A DNA stretch of 64,000 nt, taken from contig JAVSML010038941.1 of NCBI GenBank assembly GCA_038503035.1, forward strand, positions 1 through 64,000. Direction: 5' to 3'. Each line of letters opens with the position of its first letter. Position 1 is the first letter of the stretch. A program made the translations under genes and the position numbers. Under the pieces are notes generated by a model, which was not told the DNA's origin, searched no databases, and worked only from the letters and a program-made list of their open reading frames with translations. Below, piece after piece: positions 46,327 through 57,734 of the stretch. Source of the stretch: Crocodylus rhombifer. Lineage: Eukaryota > Chordata > Crocodylia > Crocodylidae.

Positions 46327-48400
46327 TATCATAGAATCAATATGTCGAAAGGGTCCTAGACAGATCATCGAGTCCGACCCCCTACCATGGGCAGGAAGGA
46401 GCACTAGGGATGGGAGGGGTCATAAGACCCCAGCCAGGTGCCTATCCAGCCTCCTCTTGAAGATTTCCAGGGAAGGTGAGAGCACCACCTTTCAGGGAAG
46501 CCTATTCCAGGCTCTGGCCACCCTACAGTGAAGTAGTTCTTCCTAATATCTAACCTAAACCTATCCTCCCTCAGCTTGTGGCCATTGTTCCTGGTGACTC
46601 CAAGGGGGGCCCTGGTGACCAGACTTTCCCCAAGTCCCTGCTGCTGGCCCCTGATAAGGTTGTAGGCAACCACAAGATCCCCCCCTCAGTCTCCTCTTAC
46701 GGAGACTGAAGAGATTCAGGTCCCCCATAGGGCTGGCCACAGAGGCCCTCAACCATACGAGTGGCCCTCCTCTGGACCCTCTCCAGGTTCTCCACGTCCC
46801 CCTTGAAGTGCGGCGCCCAGAACTGGACACACTACTCCAGCTGCAGCCTGACCAGTGCCGCATAGAGTGGGAGCAAGACCGCTCTGCATCTGTTAGTGAT
46901 GCCCCTGTTGATGTATAACAGGGTGCGGTTGGCTCTGCCTGTTTGCTTTGGAGACTCATATTCATCCTGGAGTCAATCATGACTCCAAGATCCCTCTCTG
47001 CCTCTGTGCTGCTGAGAGGGTCAGCCCCTAGCCTGTAACAATAATGCTGGTTCCCTCTCCCCAGGTGCAGCACTCTGCACTTGTCCTTGTTGAACCGCAT
47101 CCTGTTCAGATCCGCCCACTTCTCCAACCTATCCAGGTCTGCCTGGATGTGGTCCCTGCCCGCAGGCATATTCACTTTACCCCACAGCTTGGTGTCATCA
47201 GCGAACTTGAACAGGGTGCTCTCCACACCCTCATCCAGGTCGCTAATGAAGATGTTGAAGAGCACCAGCCCAAGGATCGAGCCCTGGGGGACTCTGCTGC
47301 CCACACCCCCGCAAGTCGACATCAACCCATCCACCACCACCCTCTGGGTGCGCCCCTGGAGCCAGTTTGCCACCCATGTGACTGTGCATTCGTCAATGCC
47401 GCAGTCCCTCAGCTTGCCCACCAGAATTGGCTAGGACACTGTGTTGAAGGCCTTCTGGAAGTCCAAGATGACATCGACTTCCTCCTTCAAACCAAAGTCT
47501 TTGTTACCTGGTCATAGAAAGACACCAGGTTAGTCAGGCAGGATCGGCTTGGCACGAACCCATGTTGGTTACCCCTCAACATCACTTTCCTTGCAGGGCT
47601 CTCACAAATGTGCCCCTTGATAATTTTTCAAAGATCTTCCCCAGGAGAGAAGTGAGGCTGACTGGCCTGTAGTTGCCAGGCTCTTCCTTCCTCCCCTTCT
47701 TGAAAATAGGGACCACATTGGCCCTTTTCCAGTCCTCAGGGACTTGGCCTGAGCACCAGGAGTCCTCAAACAGCCGTGCCAATGGCTCCACAATGACACC
47801 AGCCAATTCCCTCAGCACCTGCGGATGAAGGTCATCCAGGCCTGCCGACTTGGACACACCTAAGCCCTCCAGGTGTGTCTAGGTCTGAACTAACAGTCGG
47901 GGGACTCGCATCCTTCCTGGGCCTCTCTACACTGTCACCTGAGAGCACCCCGTTGTCAGCAGACAGGAACACAGAGGCAAAGAACTTGTTGAAGAGTGCT
48001 GCCTTCTCTCGCGCATCCGTCACCAACTGCCCTGCCCTGCCTCGTAGGGGTCCAATGTTACCCCGAGACTTCTTGCTACCTATATACTTGAAGAAGGACT
48101 TTTTGTTATCCTTAATCCCAAAAGCTAACCTAAGCTCCAGTGCTGTTTTAGCCTTCCTTACCAAATCCCTACAAGCTCAGCTCAGGAAAGTGTACTCTTC
48201 CTTGGTCCCTGTCCCCTGCTTCTACTGCCAGTACACTTTTTTTTTTGCCCTCAGGCCAGCCTGGATCTCTGCGCTTGGCCATGAAGGTTTCTTGGCCCCT
48301 TTTCCTGCCTTCCTGCACAGTGGAATTGCATCCTGCTGCACCCCAAGAATAGCCTCCTTGAGGCAGGACCACCTTTCCTGGACCCGTTCTGTATATGCAA
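46327..48400 (-). mobile_element. CR1 LINE, antisense, inserted in the Tigger-like element
   Basis: A 2-kb 5'-truncated CR1 of a different subfamily from the 2935 copy. Its 3' end lies at low coordinates (ATCATAGAATC tail repeats and a GGTCATAAGACCCC-containing UTR in complement). Its 5' end begins in the ORF2 region between endonuclease and reverse transcriptase (phrase GGYSWGAAGCNSTVQEG, in a shifted frame) near 48400. The boundary is approximate. Confidence 0.92.
46561..48164 (-). pseudogene. CR1 ORF2 reverse-transcriptase relic with intact FADD
   Basis: Reading 5' to 3' on the minus strand: the frame 48164-47832 has RKAKTALELRLAFGIKDNKK and LFNKFFASVFLS; 47857-47582 has DDLHPQVLRELAGVIVEPLA, EDWKRANVVPIFKKG and GNYRPVSLTSLLG. 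A break near 47500-47580 removes the GF..G and FDTVSH region from the frame. Then 47421-46561 has GSRVPQGSILGLVLFNIFIS and the catalytic TLFKFADDTKLWG, NRMRFNKDKCRVLHLG and ERDLGVMID. A frameshift near 46925 ends the good reading. It is the best-preserved catalytic block in the window, but not functional. Confidence 0.9.
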
Positions 48401-48723
48401 ACTGCTTCTATGTGCTGAGCATTTTTAGACCCATAATTCATTATATGTGAGGTAAACACGCTCTTATGCAATCAATATAGGCGCCCCCCCACCCATGCAG
48501 GTAAGTCTGTGGCGGGGAAAGGAAAGGGCCAGAGCCCCACTCACCCCAGCCCCTGCTGCAGCAGTCCCAGGAGTGGCCAACACCAGTTGCCTGCTGCCGA
48601 TGGGCTACATCATGCTCCTCCTGTCCCCCCACAGCCTGCCCCAAGCGCCAGCAAGATAACAGTGCCGCCACTGGCCCCAGCCTCCAGGAATGCATGTACC
48701 GCATAAATCAAGGGAAACCTGTA

Positions 48724-50194
48724 GTACCTTTTTACATAGCATACCTTCCTTCCTGCGTCTCACAACTCCCATCTGTTTATAAACAAATTTAACACAGCAA
48801 AACAAATCTAGCTATGGAAGAATGAACCCAATATAATGCATCATCCATAACATTAGCAACTAAGTTCTAATTTTCAGACCTTGTTCATTGAGAACATTTC
48901 AGAGCAGATAACATAGCTCACTAAGTTCTGAAATCCAAGATGTACTCTGCAGTTCTAGCAGTTAGGGACCCATTATCTGAATTGAAAGTTAGACTAAGTG
49001 TGAAAAAGAATAGAGACTTTATATGGATGTCCATCATGTTATTACAGACTTTTTTTCTCACTGTAGATGCATTTAACTTACATGAAGTATGTCCTAGGTT
49101 GAGGGACAGCCATGATGAAAAAAGTCTGTTCCCCACTTTCTTCCCAGTCTATACCTGCAGCCAATTCTTCTCTATCACTTTTGTTCTTTTTATTCAAAAG
49201 AGAACATTCCCATAGCTGCAGTCATTAGAAGTCCCCTGTAAGTCCCCATCTATGTATCCAACTTCTCTTCATCCTGATGCATATATGGTGGTGGTTTATC
49301 CCTGGGTAACGATCACTCTCTGCTGCCTAACCTTTACAAATCTATGCATAACACACAGGACAAATGAAGAGACTAAGAGTGAAGTCATGAAATCAGGATC
49401 GTTATTCCATTCCAATATTCTTCCTCCCCTCCCCCACCAGGTCATCTGTCTTCAGGGCTGAATAGTCATGATTAAATGGGAAAGTATTTAAGGTGTTATT
49501 ACTGCTCTACATGTACCAAAATAAGGGCATAACAGAGAGAGAGAGGGGTAGGGTAAGGGAAAAGTGACAACAATGAAGACCAGAAAGGAAAATTAAGTGC
49601 CGAGGGCTTGAAAAGTATTCATTACATTTGCTACCTAGCGCATTACCTAGAAGATGTACACAATCAGTTTCAGACTGGAAAATTCTGAAATTACAGAAAC
49701 TATGATGCAGCTTCTGACACTATATGACATCTTATGAAATGACCAAGCTGTAGGAAAAGTTCCTCCCCGTTGTCTCCTTTGCGGCAACAATTTACTACCA
49801 ACATTTCTTCACCATAGCACATCCTGGCTAGCTGAATAGAACTTGTTGATCCCAGATTGGCCTTGTCAGCCATCTTTGGACCCACAGAGAAAACAATCAT
49901 GGAAGACAATCATCTTCGACTGCTAGAGACTACCAATGACAACACCCTGGCAGACCAAAAAAATGCAAGTATTTTACAAATGAAACCATCTTTCAACAAC
50001 AAGTAAATCCCCAATTGGCCCGTTTGAACATTTCTTGTTTTAACTAACCTCATTTTAGGGATGCAAATGTTAGACTGCAGAAACAAGAGTTGGCATCCTT
50101 TTTTTTCCTTCTTTTGCTTTTTAACTGATTATGAAAATGAGGGATAATACATAGATTTTGATCCTGGATTTCTCCTGACCCTCGCTTTTAAAAA
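48724..50194. other. TLK1 intron, no feature seen
   Basis: AT-rich intron with a short GA run near 49535-49547. Frames at 48940-49461 have no conserved content. Confidence 0.5.
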
Positions 50195-51400
50195 AATGTG
50201 AGGGTTTTACTTAACTGGTATGATTAGTTTGGTAAAAGAGAGACTAAGGAGAGGGCAGGAGTCATGGTAACAGTTTTTAAATATTTGAAAGGTTGCCATA
50301 AAGGAGAGGGAGAACAACTGTTCTCCCTTGACAGAAAGGGCATGATATAAAGCAGCACAGTGCAACAAAAGACTGACATGATTACAACAAAACTGATTTA
50401 GATTAAATAAATAAAGAAACTTCCTTACTGTCAGAACTATAGGAAAGGGAAACAAGCTGCCCAAAGAAGTTGTGGACTCTCCTTTACCGGAGACTTTCAA
50501 GAAAAGGCTGGCTAGACATTTGCCTGGGATGATTCAGAAACAGCACATCCTGCATTCATGTAGGAGGCTGGACTAGATCAGTAGTTTTCAACTTTTTTTC
50601 CCCACCAGGACCCATTTGTAAACATTGATGGCCAGTCCTGACCCAGTAAATAGTTTAAGTAGAAAATAGCCCCCTGGCCCTGCTGGTGCCCTTCACTCAC
50701 ACCCCCCAGCCACCCACCCCCCAGCCCTGCTGGTGCCCCTCACTCCCAACCTGCTGCCCCTCACTCCCAACCTGCTGCCTCCCCCTTCCCCCCCAACCCC
50801 CCAGTTCCCCGGGGTGTCGGGCAGGGGTGGGTGTGTGGGGCATGAAGGGACATGCCCCCCCAGATTTGTGCACCCACAGCAGGCATGGGGCTGCAGCCTG
50901 GCTGGACTAGCACAAGCAAGACACCCCCCCCCCCCGTGGCCCAACAGGCAGGACCTGGAGTGGGAGTGCAAAGCAAGGCAGTGAAACTTGTAACTACTGC
51001 TGACACTGCTGCTGGGACCCCTGCACCAACTGCACCATCACCAGCACAAGTAATGGGGGTGGGGGGCAGAGGGGCCTACACTGCCCTCACCTCCTCCCAC
51101 AGCCAGCCACTTGTGTGCCAGGCTGCAATTCTACTACAGCTCTTTAAAAGAGAAAATCCATGTTTTTCCATAGCAAACAGAAAAAACGGATCTCTGTTTA
51201 TTAGTATGTACAGCGTTACCATATGGTGAAGCACAAGCAGCGTCATTTTTTTCAAAAACGTACGCAAAATAGGATCCATTTGTAAAGTTTACTTGCAACC
51301 CTTTCATATATTCTTGTGGCCCACTTCTGCATCACCACCCATGAGTTGAGACGCACTGGACTACATGACTTGAGGTCCCTCCCAACCCTACGATTCTAGG
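50195..51400 (+). mobile_element. Old CR1 LINE 3' end, split by a hAT insertion
   Basis: The left part reads as a decayed CR1 C-terminus (GGTAACAGTTTTTAAATATTTG, GACTCTCCTTTACCGGAGAC, GGCTGGACTAGAT). The tail resumes after the hAT element with GACTACATGACTTGAGGTCC, CTCCCAACCCTACGATTCTA. The original junction reads across once the insert and one duplication are ignored. Confidence 0.88.
50579..51358. mobile_element. hAT-like element, 780 bp, inserted in a CR1 tail
   Basis: It begins CAGTAGTTTTCAACTTTTTT and ends GAGTTGAGACGCACTG, inverted ends of the CAGTGGTTTTCAACC class. The target duplication is GACTAGAT (50571-50578) and GACTACAT (51359-51366), 7 of 8 identical. The interior has tandem GGTGCCCCTCACTCCCAACC units, a GGGCATGGGGCTGCAG-like block shared with 33530-33610, and no transposase. 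Confidence 0.9.
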
Positions 51401-52609
51401 AATCAAACACAGTAAAAACATTGCACCAAAAGGAACCAAACAGAGTAGGAAGGTCCCACCCAGAAGTGGAACAATGAGGTAAAAAATTTAGTGAACATCG
51501 TGAACAGGTTTTGGATTACCAACCATGTTCTTAAACCTCACTTTCCACAATTCCCCTTTTATATAGAAGCTAAAACATTACATTAAAAGCAACATGCAAT
51601 ACAAAATTTTCAGATCTCCAATATGTGTATACAAAGTTTTTTGTTTTTTTTTTAAATGTCTTTCCTCACCAAGTCTGGTTAGTCTGAGGAGGGAGGGAAA
51701 GGGGGCAGAAATTATGAGGGGAGTTACTTTTCTTTCAGTGTTGTTTTTACTGTCATGGAGGATTTCTAATCTCAAACAAATGCACACAAAAAGCAGTTGC
51801 CAGAATGCTGGTGCTAGGTTTTTTTCCCCTATAACTTGGATCAGAAACTAACACTGAGATTTGAATACATACAAAAATGCACTTAAGATATTAACTCTTT
51901 AAATGGCATACAAATCTGTAATGTAAGTGTTCATTGTCAATTTCAAATCTTGAAATCACTGATGATATATTGATACGTGCATGACAGAATACCAGAATTT
52001 CTCAGATCAAAAGCACTTCTGCAACTGATTGAGCCCAACTATTCACTTCAGATCAGGACATGGCAACAACTGTTTTAAATACATACACACAAACACAAAA
52101 GGCAAAAAGTAATTGAATTAATTTTCAGAGACATGACGCAACACTCGCTGAATGTTATGTATTTTTTAAAAATGAATGTGTGTGGCAGCACAGAGCTATC
52201 ACTGCCCAGGAATAAGGACAAATGATTTGCATGGAACTGTTCTTGAATAAAAATTCAAACAATTTTTGCCATGCATGGCACTTGCATATTACAAGCAGGC
52301 CTAGTAGTACTGCTATTAGGACTGCTTGCTATTTCCCACTGAAATTCTGTTCAGTTGCTTGTAGTTTCGCCAAATTTTAACTGCTTGTTCTAAAATTTCT
52401 CTTGCTGGACCCATGCTTCAAGCCAATTTGTTTTTTAATTTTAATTTCAGCCAAAAGAGTGAAGGCATTTCCAAGAATAAAGGAAAACTGTTGTACAATC
52501 TACTCAAATCTGGCCACAATTTAAGCTGCAGGATAGTGCAAGGTGGGTGTATATCAATTTGCACATGCTCATAGAGACTAAGATTTGAGCACTGAAAATC
52601 TCCACACAT
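51401..52609. other. TLK1 intron, no feature seen
   Basis: AT-rich intron between two CR1 tails. Confidence 0.5.
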
Positions 52610-52780
52610 TCCATCCTTCCTGTGGAATAAACTCCCTCCAGAGGTGGTGCAGTCACCTACTCTGGAGGTTTTCAAAACGGAGAGTAGACAGTTATCTCGC
52701 TGGGGTCACTTGACCCCAGTTGTCTTCCTGCCTAGAACAGCGGGGCTGGACCTAATGATCAGCCCCTAACAGTCTATGAA
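52610..52780 (+). mobile_element. CR1 LINE 3' tail
   Basis: The segment reads TGGAATAAACTCCCTCCAGAGG, GAGGTTTTCAAAACGGAG, GGGGTCACTTGACCCCAG and AACAGTCTATGAATAG, the usual order of a CR1 3' end. Heavily 5'-truncated. Confidence 0.85.
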
Positions 52781-53381
52781 TAGGTCCCAACCTGTCCATT
52801 TTTACATGCAACTGAACTGTGCATTCTCCATCCCCACAGAACAACAGATCATATTCAAATCCAGGGCTAGAGGGGCAAACCTGGACTTCTCCTGTAATTC
52901 CTGATCTCTGCTGTTAGTTCTGGTTCCCAGCCTGGAGCAGCTATTTCTCCTGTGCTCTCTAAAATCCCTCCTGGCACCTTACAGAAAAAAGCTGTCCAAT
53001 TCCAATGCTAAGATCAAAAGAGCAAGACTGGGAGGAGAGAAGTAAGAGAGACAGGAGTCTTGTGAGATTAGGGCCGGTTAGACAAAACTGGGATGGATGG
53101 GACAGTGCAGACTGGCGTCAGGACCTAGTTAGGGAACTACTTTGCTGGGAGAAATACTGAAGCAGACACAGACCTTGAGAGGAAAAGAGAAACCGGGATC
53201 AGGAAAAACTGTGAAAGGGGAAGCAGAAAGAGAGAAGGAGAGAGGTATCCGAAAAACAGCTGGGACCCGGGAGAAGAACTGGTACTAATGAAAGAATGAC
53301 TGGGACAAGAAGCCAGAAAGGGAAGCTGAAAGTGTGACAGCCTATACCAAGAACTGCAGAAAGAAAGGACTGACTGAACAT
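52781..53381. other. Purine-rich unidentified repeat, left part
   Basis: Strongly purine-biased from about 53020 on (AGAGAGACAGGAG, GGGAGAAGAACTGG). The same character resumes at 55680-55850 after two inserted DNA transposons, suggesting one older unit split by insertions. Identity unknown. Minus-strand frames here are low-complexity Ser/Leu/Phe-rich readings of the purine tract. Confidence 0.4.
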
Positions 53382-53384
53382 ATA

Positions 53385-53783
53385 GGCTGCATCCACATAA
53401 GCATGAACATGTGTTTCCCTGGTGACAACAAAGCAAAGGCGCACTCTGTGCTATCACTAGTTGTCCCCAGGCAAGGCTTGTGCCATGCAGCCTCTGGCAT
53501 ACAGCAAGCACTGGGCTGGCCCCAGCAGCCTTAACTGGGGTGCTCTCAGGGCTACAGCAGCAGGGATTCTGCCTCTCAAAGCCTGGCCAGCAGCCAGAGT
53601 GTGGCTCCAGCCAGCCTGACTTCAGTTTTGAGCAGCGCATACTGCCCCCACAGGCATCGCTCCACTTTCTTTTTGCGCAGGTTTTTTTTCCAGCATGGAG
53701 AATACCTGAACATGCGGTATGTGGCACTGCAGACATGTCTGCAGTGCCCCATACTGCATGGCTGAGCTCATCTGGATGCAGCC
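53385..53783. mobile_element. Inverted-repeat DNA element with 3-bp duplication
   Basis: The left end GGCTGCATCCACATAAGCAT and the right end ATGAGCTCATCTGGATGCAGCC-like sequence form inverted repeats (GGCTGCATCC is perfect). The flanks are ATA on both sides (53382-53384, 53784-53786). Family sister of 40868-41384; PIF/Harbinger-like by duplication length. Interior GC-rich. Confidence 0.6.
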
Positions 53784-53841
53784 ATAGAGACAGAGGGGGA
53801 TAGGGGCGAGGATCTGTAAGATCTGCAGGCACAGAAATAAC

Positions 53842-55575
53842 TAGGGGTTCACCAATAAAGATTTTTTTGGCCAATACTGAGCACCAGTGATTAATCAACC
53901 ACATTATCAAATCTGATAACTGTTATTTAGTAACAGTGCAAGGCATTTTAAGCTACTGCCATACATAAACCCTTTTTTGTTTGTTTAGATTTATAAACAC
54001 ACACACCTCCTGCCCGCTCTGGCCTAAGATGAGGAAGGCAGTGACTGCCTTATTCCCATGCACATCGCCCCCTTGCCCATGGCCCCCAACTGCAGCCCCA
54101 CGCTGCTGTCCTTGGTGGGTGGGGTGGACCCTCGCATGGACAGCAGCACTGGGAACATTTGGAGCCACAGAGCGTGCTGCTGCCCCATCATCGGTAGGCC
54201 CCATGCAGCCAAGCTCCTGTGGCCACCAGGGAGAAGCCACTTTTGCAAAGGTGTTCAGTGCCCAGCAGAGTGCAATGTTCCTCATGTGGCGCCTTACCCG
54301 ACTCATGCACAGCCTGTCTCGGCGGCAGCCCCAATGCTCAGGTCCCTGCTGCACGTGCAGTGTTGCCACAGCAGCAGCAGCAGGAGCAGGTAATGGTCGC
54401 TTTGTTGCTGAATGCAGCACCCCCTCCCCCCCACTCTCCTCTTGGGACCTATAATCTGACATAGGCTCAGACCAGAGGCGGGGCACAATAACCAGACTAT
54501 GCTCACCAGGGTGCTCCAGGCACACAGTTATAAACATTAGAGTTGCACCGATACATCAGTCCATATTGTATCAACACCAATAAAAGGAAAATTGACATCA
54601 TCTACAATCTGCTTTCTTTGGGCGATATGGCTGATAAATGTTGCTGATAAATGCCACGTGCATGTGCACAGCCGCATCATGCATGTGGCCAGCCTGGCAG
54701 CTTGGAGAGCAGTGTCCAGCTGGTAAGTCTGTTGGGGGCAAGGGATGGAGGGAGGCAAGTAGATGCCCCAACAGTGAGGAAGGCTGAGGCAGACACTGCC
54801 CAGCTAGGGTGGGGCAGGGCAGGGCAGGTTGTGGGATGGAGCCGTGAGCTGCTTGTCCAGGGGCTTGGGGAGGGGGTTGCTCCCACTGCTGTGCGCATGC
54901 CCAGGTGAGGCATTGGGGGAGGGGGACATATGCCCCCTGGAGTTGTGCACAGGGCAAGGACAGGTTGATGCCAGGCTGTTCCTGGTGGGGGGGTTGGGCC
55001 AAGCCTGCACTAGGGGCAGGCAGTGACAGTGGTGTTGGGAGGGGTACCTACAGGGGGAGGGGGCTACAGCCACCCCAGAATTCACCACAGCCCTCCTCCC
55101 AACACCATCACCCCCTGCCCCAGCCTGCAGCAGAAAACCACCCATGCCCCATGCACAAAACCGGGGGGCACATCTCCTCCATGCCTCCTCCAGGGCTGTG
55201 TGCAGAGGTGGGAGCTACAACACCCTCCACCCCCCACAGAACAAGACACCCACAACCCCATCCCACACCCCACTTTGGCTGGACAGTACCTGCCCTAGCC
55301 CCACTCCTTCCTGCACTGTAGGAGGCCTCAATTTGCTCCCTCCCCCCCCACTCAGCAGACTTACCAGCCAGACACTGCTCTCCAAGCTGCCAGGCTCCAT
55401 ATCAGCAATCAGATCAATATCAGTCAATACAGCACGTTAAATGGCCATCGGTATCAGCCCAAAATATCTTTATCGGTGCACCCCTAATAATTATCAGCTA
55501 TAACAACCCAAAAAAAGCCAATACCATTCCTCCTTTTATTTGTGCCAATCTGACCAATATCTCAGTGCACCCCTA
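53842..55575. mobile_element. hAT element (outer) carrying a second hAT
   Basis: It starts TAGGGGTTCACCAATAAAGA and ends ATATCTCAGTGCACCCCTA, with identical 8-bp duplications GAAATAAC at 53834-53841 and 55576-55583. Its own sequence is 53842-54537 plus 55487-55575; the inner element at 54538-55486 separates them. GC-rich interior without a transposase. Confidence 0.93.
54538..55486. mobile_element. hAT element (inner), nested in the outer hAT
   Basis: It starts TAGAGTTGCACCGATACATC and ends TTTATCGGTGCACCCCTA. Flanks ATAAACAT (54530-54537) and ATAATTAT (55487-55494) agree at 6 of 8. It shares its subterminal sequence with the 45490 element. It interrupts the outer element 89 bp from its right end. 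Confidence 0.9.
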
Positions 55576-55583
55576 GAAATAAC

Positions 55584-56682
55584 TCCTTACAGAGTGAATT
55601 AGCTCTGAGGAACTCAGTCTGCCACCATTGCCCATACTTACAAGTGTAAGAGCTAGTTCAAGTACCACTAGAAGTATATGCTGAGAAGAGTGAAAGTCTG
55701 ACAAGTAGAAATTGGGACTGGATAGGTAGAGAATGGGTCTGAGACAAGGGATTTAGCAGACAGGATGGGGACAGAAGCAGCTTGGAAGGGACAGGAAAGA
55801 AGGGGACATTGGTAGATAGTGGGTAGGGACTCTTGAGCACTTTCCTCTCAGAACCTGAAACAGAAGCAAAGATTCTCAAGTCTCACCATTCCTATCAGTA
55901 AATATCTGTAAAACTCACTAGCAAAGCTCATCTCATCCTGTCTCGGACTCTGTTTAGCACAGAGAGCAACAATTAACCAGTTTTATACTATTAGTTCAAG
56001 TGTCAAATCTATTTGGTGAATTTAAAATTCCAACTCTGTGGCTAAATCAGGTAGCAGTCAATATGATGCCTGTAATTTTTCACCATATATTTTACTTAGA
56101 AATTGATTAGGAAATTACAAAAATTTTCAATAAAGGTTAAGACCGCAAAGTGTAAACAGTGAAAGGTTAGCAAATACCAAAATTAAAGTTGCCTATGAAA
56201 ACTTTATTTGGTCTACCTTGTTTGTATGCATTATGGAGTCTACAGTTATAAGATCACTTTTTTTTCCATGGACCCACAGCTTCATTTGCTGCACAGTATG
56301 GATCTGTTCTAGCAATGCATCAGGATTATGTAGTAAAAGGGACAGCTGTCTGGAGGATACCCATCTCATTTGTTGCTCAAGTTAGAAAGGTGCATTGTGA
56401 ATATTGCAAAAGACTGTACAAAAAGAAGAGATATTCCCTTTATTAAGGCAGTTGAAAGTGCTATGGAAAATCAAATTCTATCCTGTTTCTATCAAAGAGT
56501 TCCCACATAAAACCAAATAAGTAGCTGAAAGCACACTTTTCACAGGTGATCATTAACAACTATGCATTCTTGACTTTCTAGGCACTTGGCTCAAGATCCT
56601 GGGGAAGATTTACAGTAATTATGAGCACTCCCAGCAGCAACTAAATGGAAGCAGTGATTTGAGCATATAAATCCCTCTACAA
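55584..56682. other. TLK1 intron; right part of the purine-rich unit, then unique sequence
   Basis: 55680-55850 is purine-rich as at 53020-53330. From 55870 on it is AT-rich intron with nothing recognised. Confidence 0.45.
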
Positions 56683-56690
56683 TATTAAAA

Positions 56691-56949
56691 TGGGGGTGTC
56701 AAACTCATCCTGGCCCTCGAGACTATACCTACAACACAGAGATCATCACATCAAATCCCAACAAAATGCAGCAGTGTAACATGGGTTAATGTAGCTACTG
56801 CTTACCCCAGCCAACAACACATGCCCAGTAAGGCTGTGCCCCATATTTGGACCCCCCAAAATTTCTGGCCCTTCTACCATACCCACAGGCCATACAACAC
56901 TGTTCCATGGGACAAATCAGGCCCACAGGCTGTATGTTTAACACCACTA
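56691..56949. mobile_element. Short hAT-like element
   Basis: It starts TGGGGGTGTCAAACTCATCC and ends GGCTGTATGTTTAACACCACTA, with GGCCC and GGCCCACAGGC just inside. Flanks TATTAAAA (56683-56690) and TGTTAAAG (56950-56957) match at 6 of 8. It is the GGTGTCAAACTC hAT type also seen at 15261. Confidence 0.75.
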
Positions 56950-57035
56950 TGTTAAAGACCCAAGAAAAAAAATCAGGTCTAAGGCATCTCAAATAAACAC
57001 CCAAATTAGTGGATGTTTTATTTAAACTATTCTCA

Positions 57036-57155
57036 CTGTGGCTCAGCTTTTCATCTGGAAAATGTGGATAACAGTCCACCTAACAGGGGGGTTGCAAAAT
57101 GATAGTAATGCTTGTGAAGCAATCTTACTATAATGAAAAGTGCCATAAAAAGCAT
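57036..57155 (+). mobile_element. MIR SINE 3' part
   Basis: GGCTCAGCTTTTCATCTGGAA, AAATGTGGATAACAG, GGGGGGTTGCAAAATGATAG and AAAGTGCCATAAAA follow the MIR consensus in order (CTCAGTTTCC..CATCTGTAAAATGGGGATAATA, GGTTGT.. AAATGA). Confidence 0.65.
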
Positions 57156-57734
57156 GCAAGGAAATTAACGATTCTGACTTCTGCAGGGTGCAACAGTGTG
57201 AAGTAAATAAGAACCCATGCCAAATTGTGAACAATAAGGTGTTAATATAAAAATGAATAGCTGTTCATTAAGTGAGCACCATCTCTTCTATGCACTGAAT
57301 GAGGCAGGGGTCCTAAATAAAAATAGTATGGGATTATGTATTTAAAGGCTACTATAATGCATGCACATACGGGAGCCTAATAAGTTAGGCAATATTCGAG
57401 TAACGGTTGCCTGTGCAGCCTTAAGTGCTTGGCTTTGTAAAAATCATATTTTAATGGAATTTTATGCGTATATTTACTTACGTATGGTAAATTAAAACTT
57501 CTATCAAGATGTGTTCACTAACACTACACAGAACATGGTTTATGGCAACAATTTAAAAGACACATACTGAGCTTTGAAGACTAATTACTAGAAAATGAAA
57601 GCACCTATAAATGCAATGAAACTGAGGTATTCAGAAGACAACATGATTCACACAAGTAGTTAAATAGTCATAATTACTTTTAAAGGACATTTTTAAAAGG
57701 CATACATTTAGTCAGGAATAAAGCAGAATTTATG
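57156..57734. other. TLK1 intron, no feature seen
   Basis: AT-rich intron before the Penelope-like element. Confidence 0.5.

Larger units (their letters stand above)
46302..48721. mobile_element. pogo/Tigger-like element, split by a CR1
   Basis: The terminal inverted repeats are CAGGTTTCCCTTGATATATG (from 46302) and CATAAATCAAGGGAAACCTG (to 48721), 20 bp with one mismatch. The dinucleotide TA lies on both sides (46300-46301 and 48722-48723), as for Tc1/mariner-pogo elements. The ends resemble Tigger termini. Its own sequence is about 46302-46326 plus about 48400-48721; the middle is a CR1 copy. Non-autonomous. Confidence 0.85.

Noticed and set aside
45489..46334. Long frames in the hAT element as transposase
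   Set aside because: No hAT catalytic or dimerisation motif is visible; the element is short and GC-rich, and relatives at 37923 and 54538 do not keep the frame.
46561..47421. 286-codon open frame with FADD as an active gene
   Set aside because: It is the CR1 reverse-transcriptase core; frames before and after are shifted, and the 5' part of ORF2 and all of ORF1 are missing.
53137..53910. 257-codon minus-strand open frame
   Set aside because: It is a reading of a purine-rich tract plus a DNA transposon, crosses the transposon boundaries and has no conserved motif.
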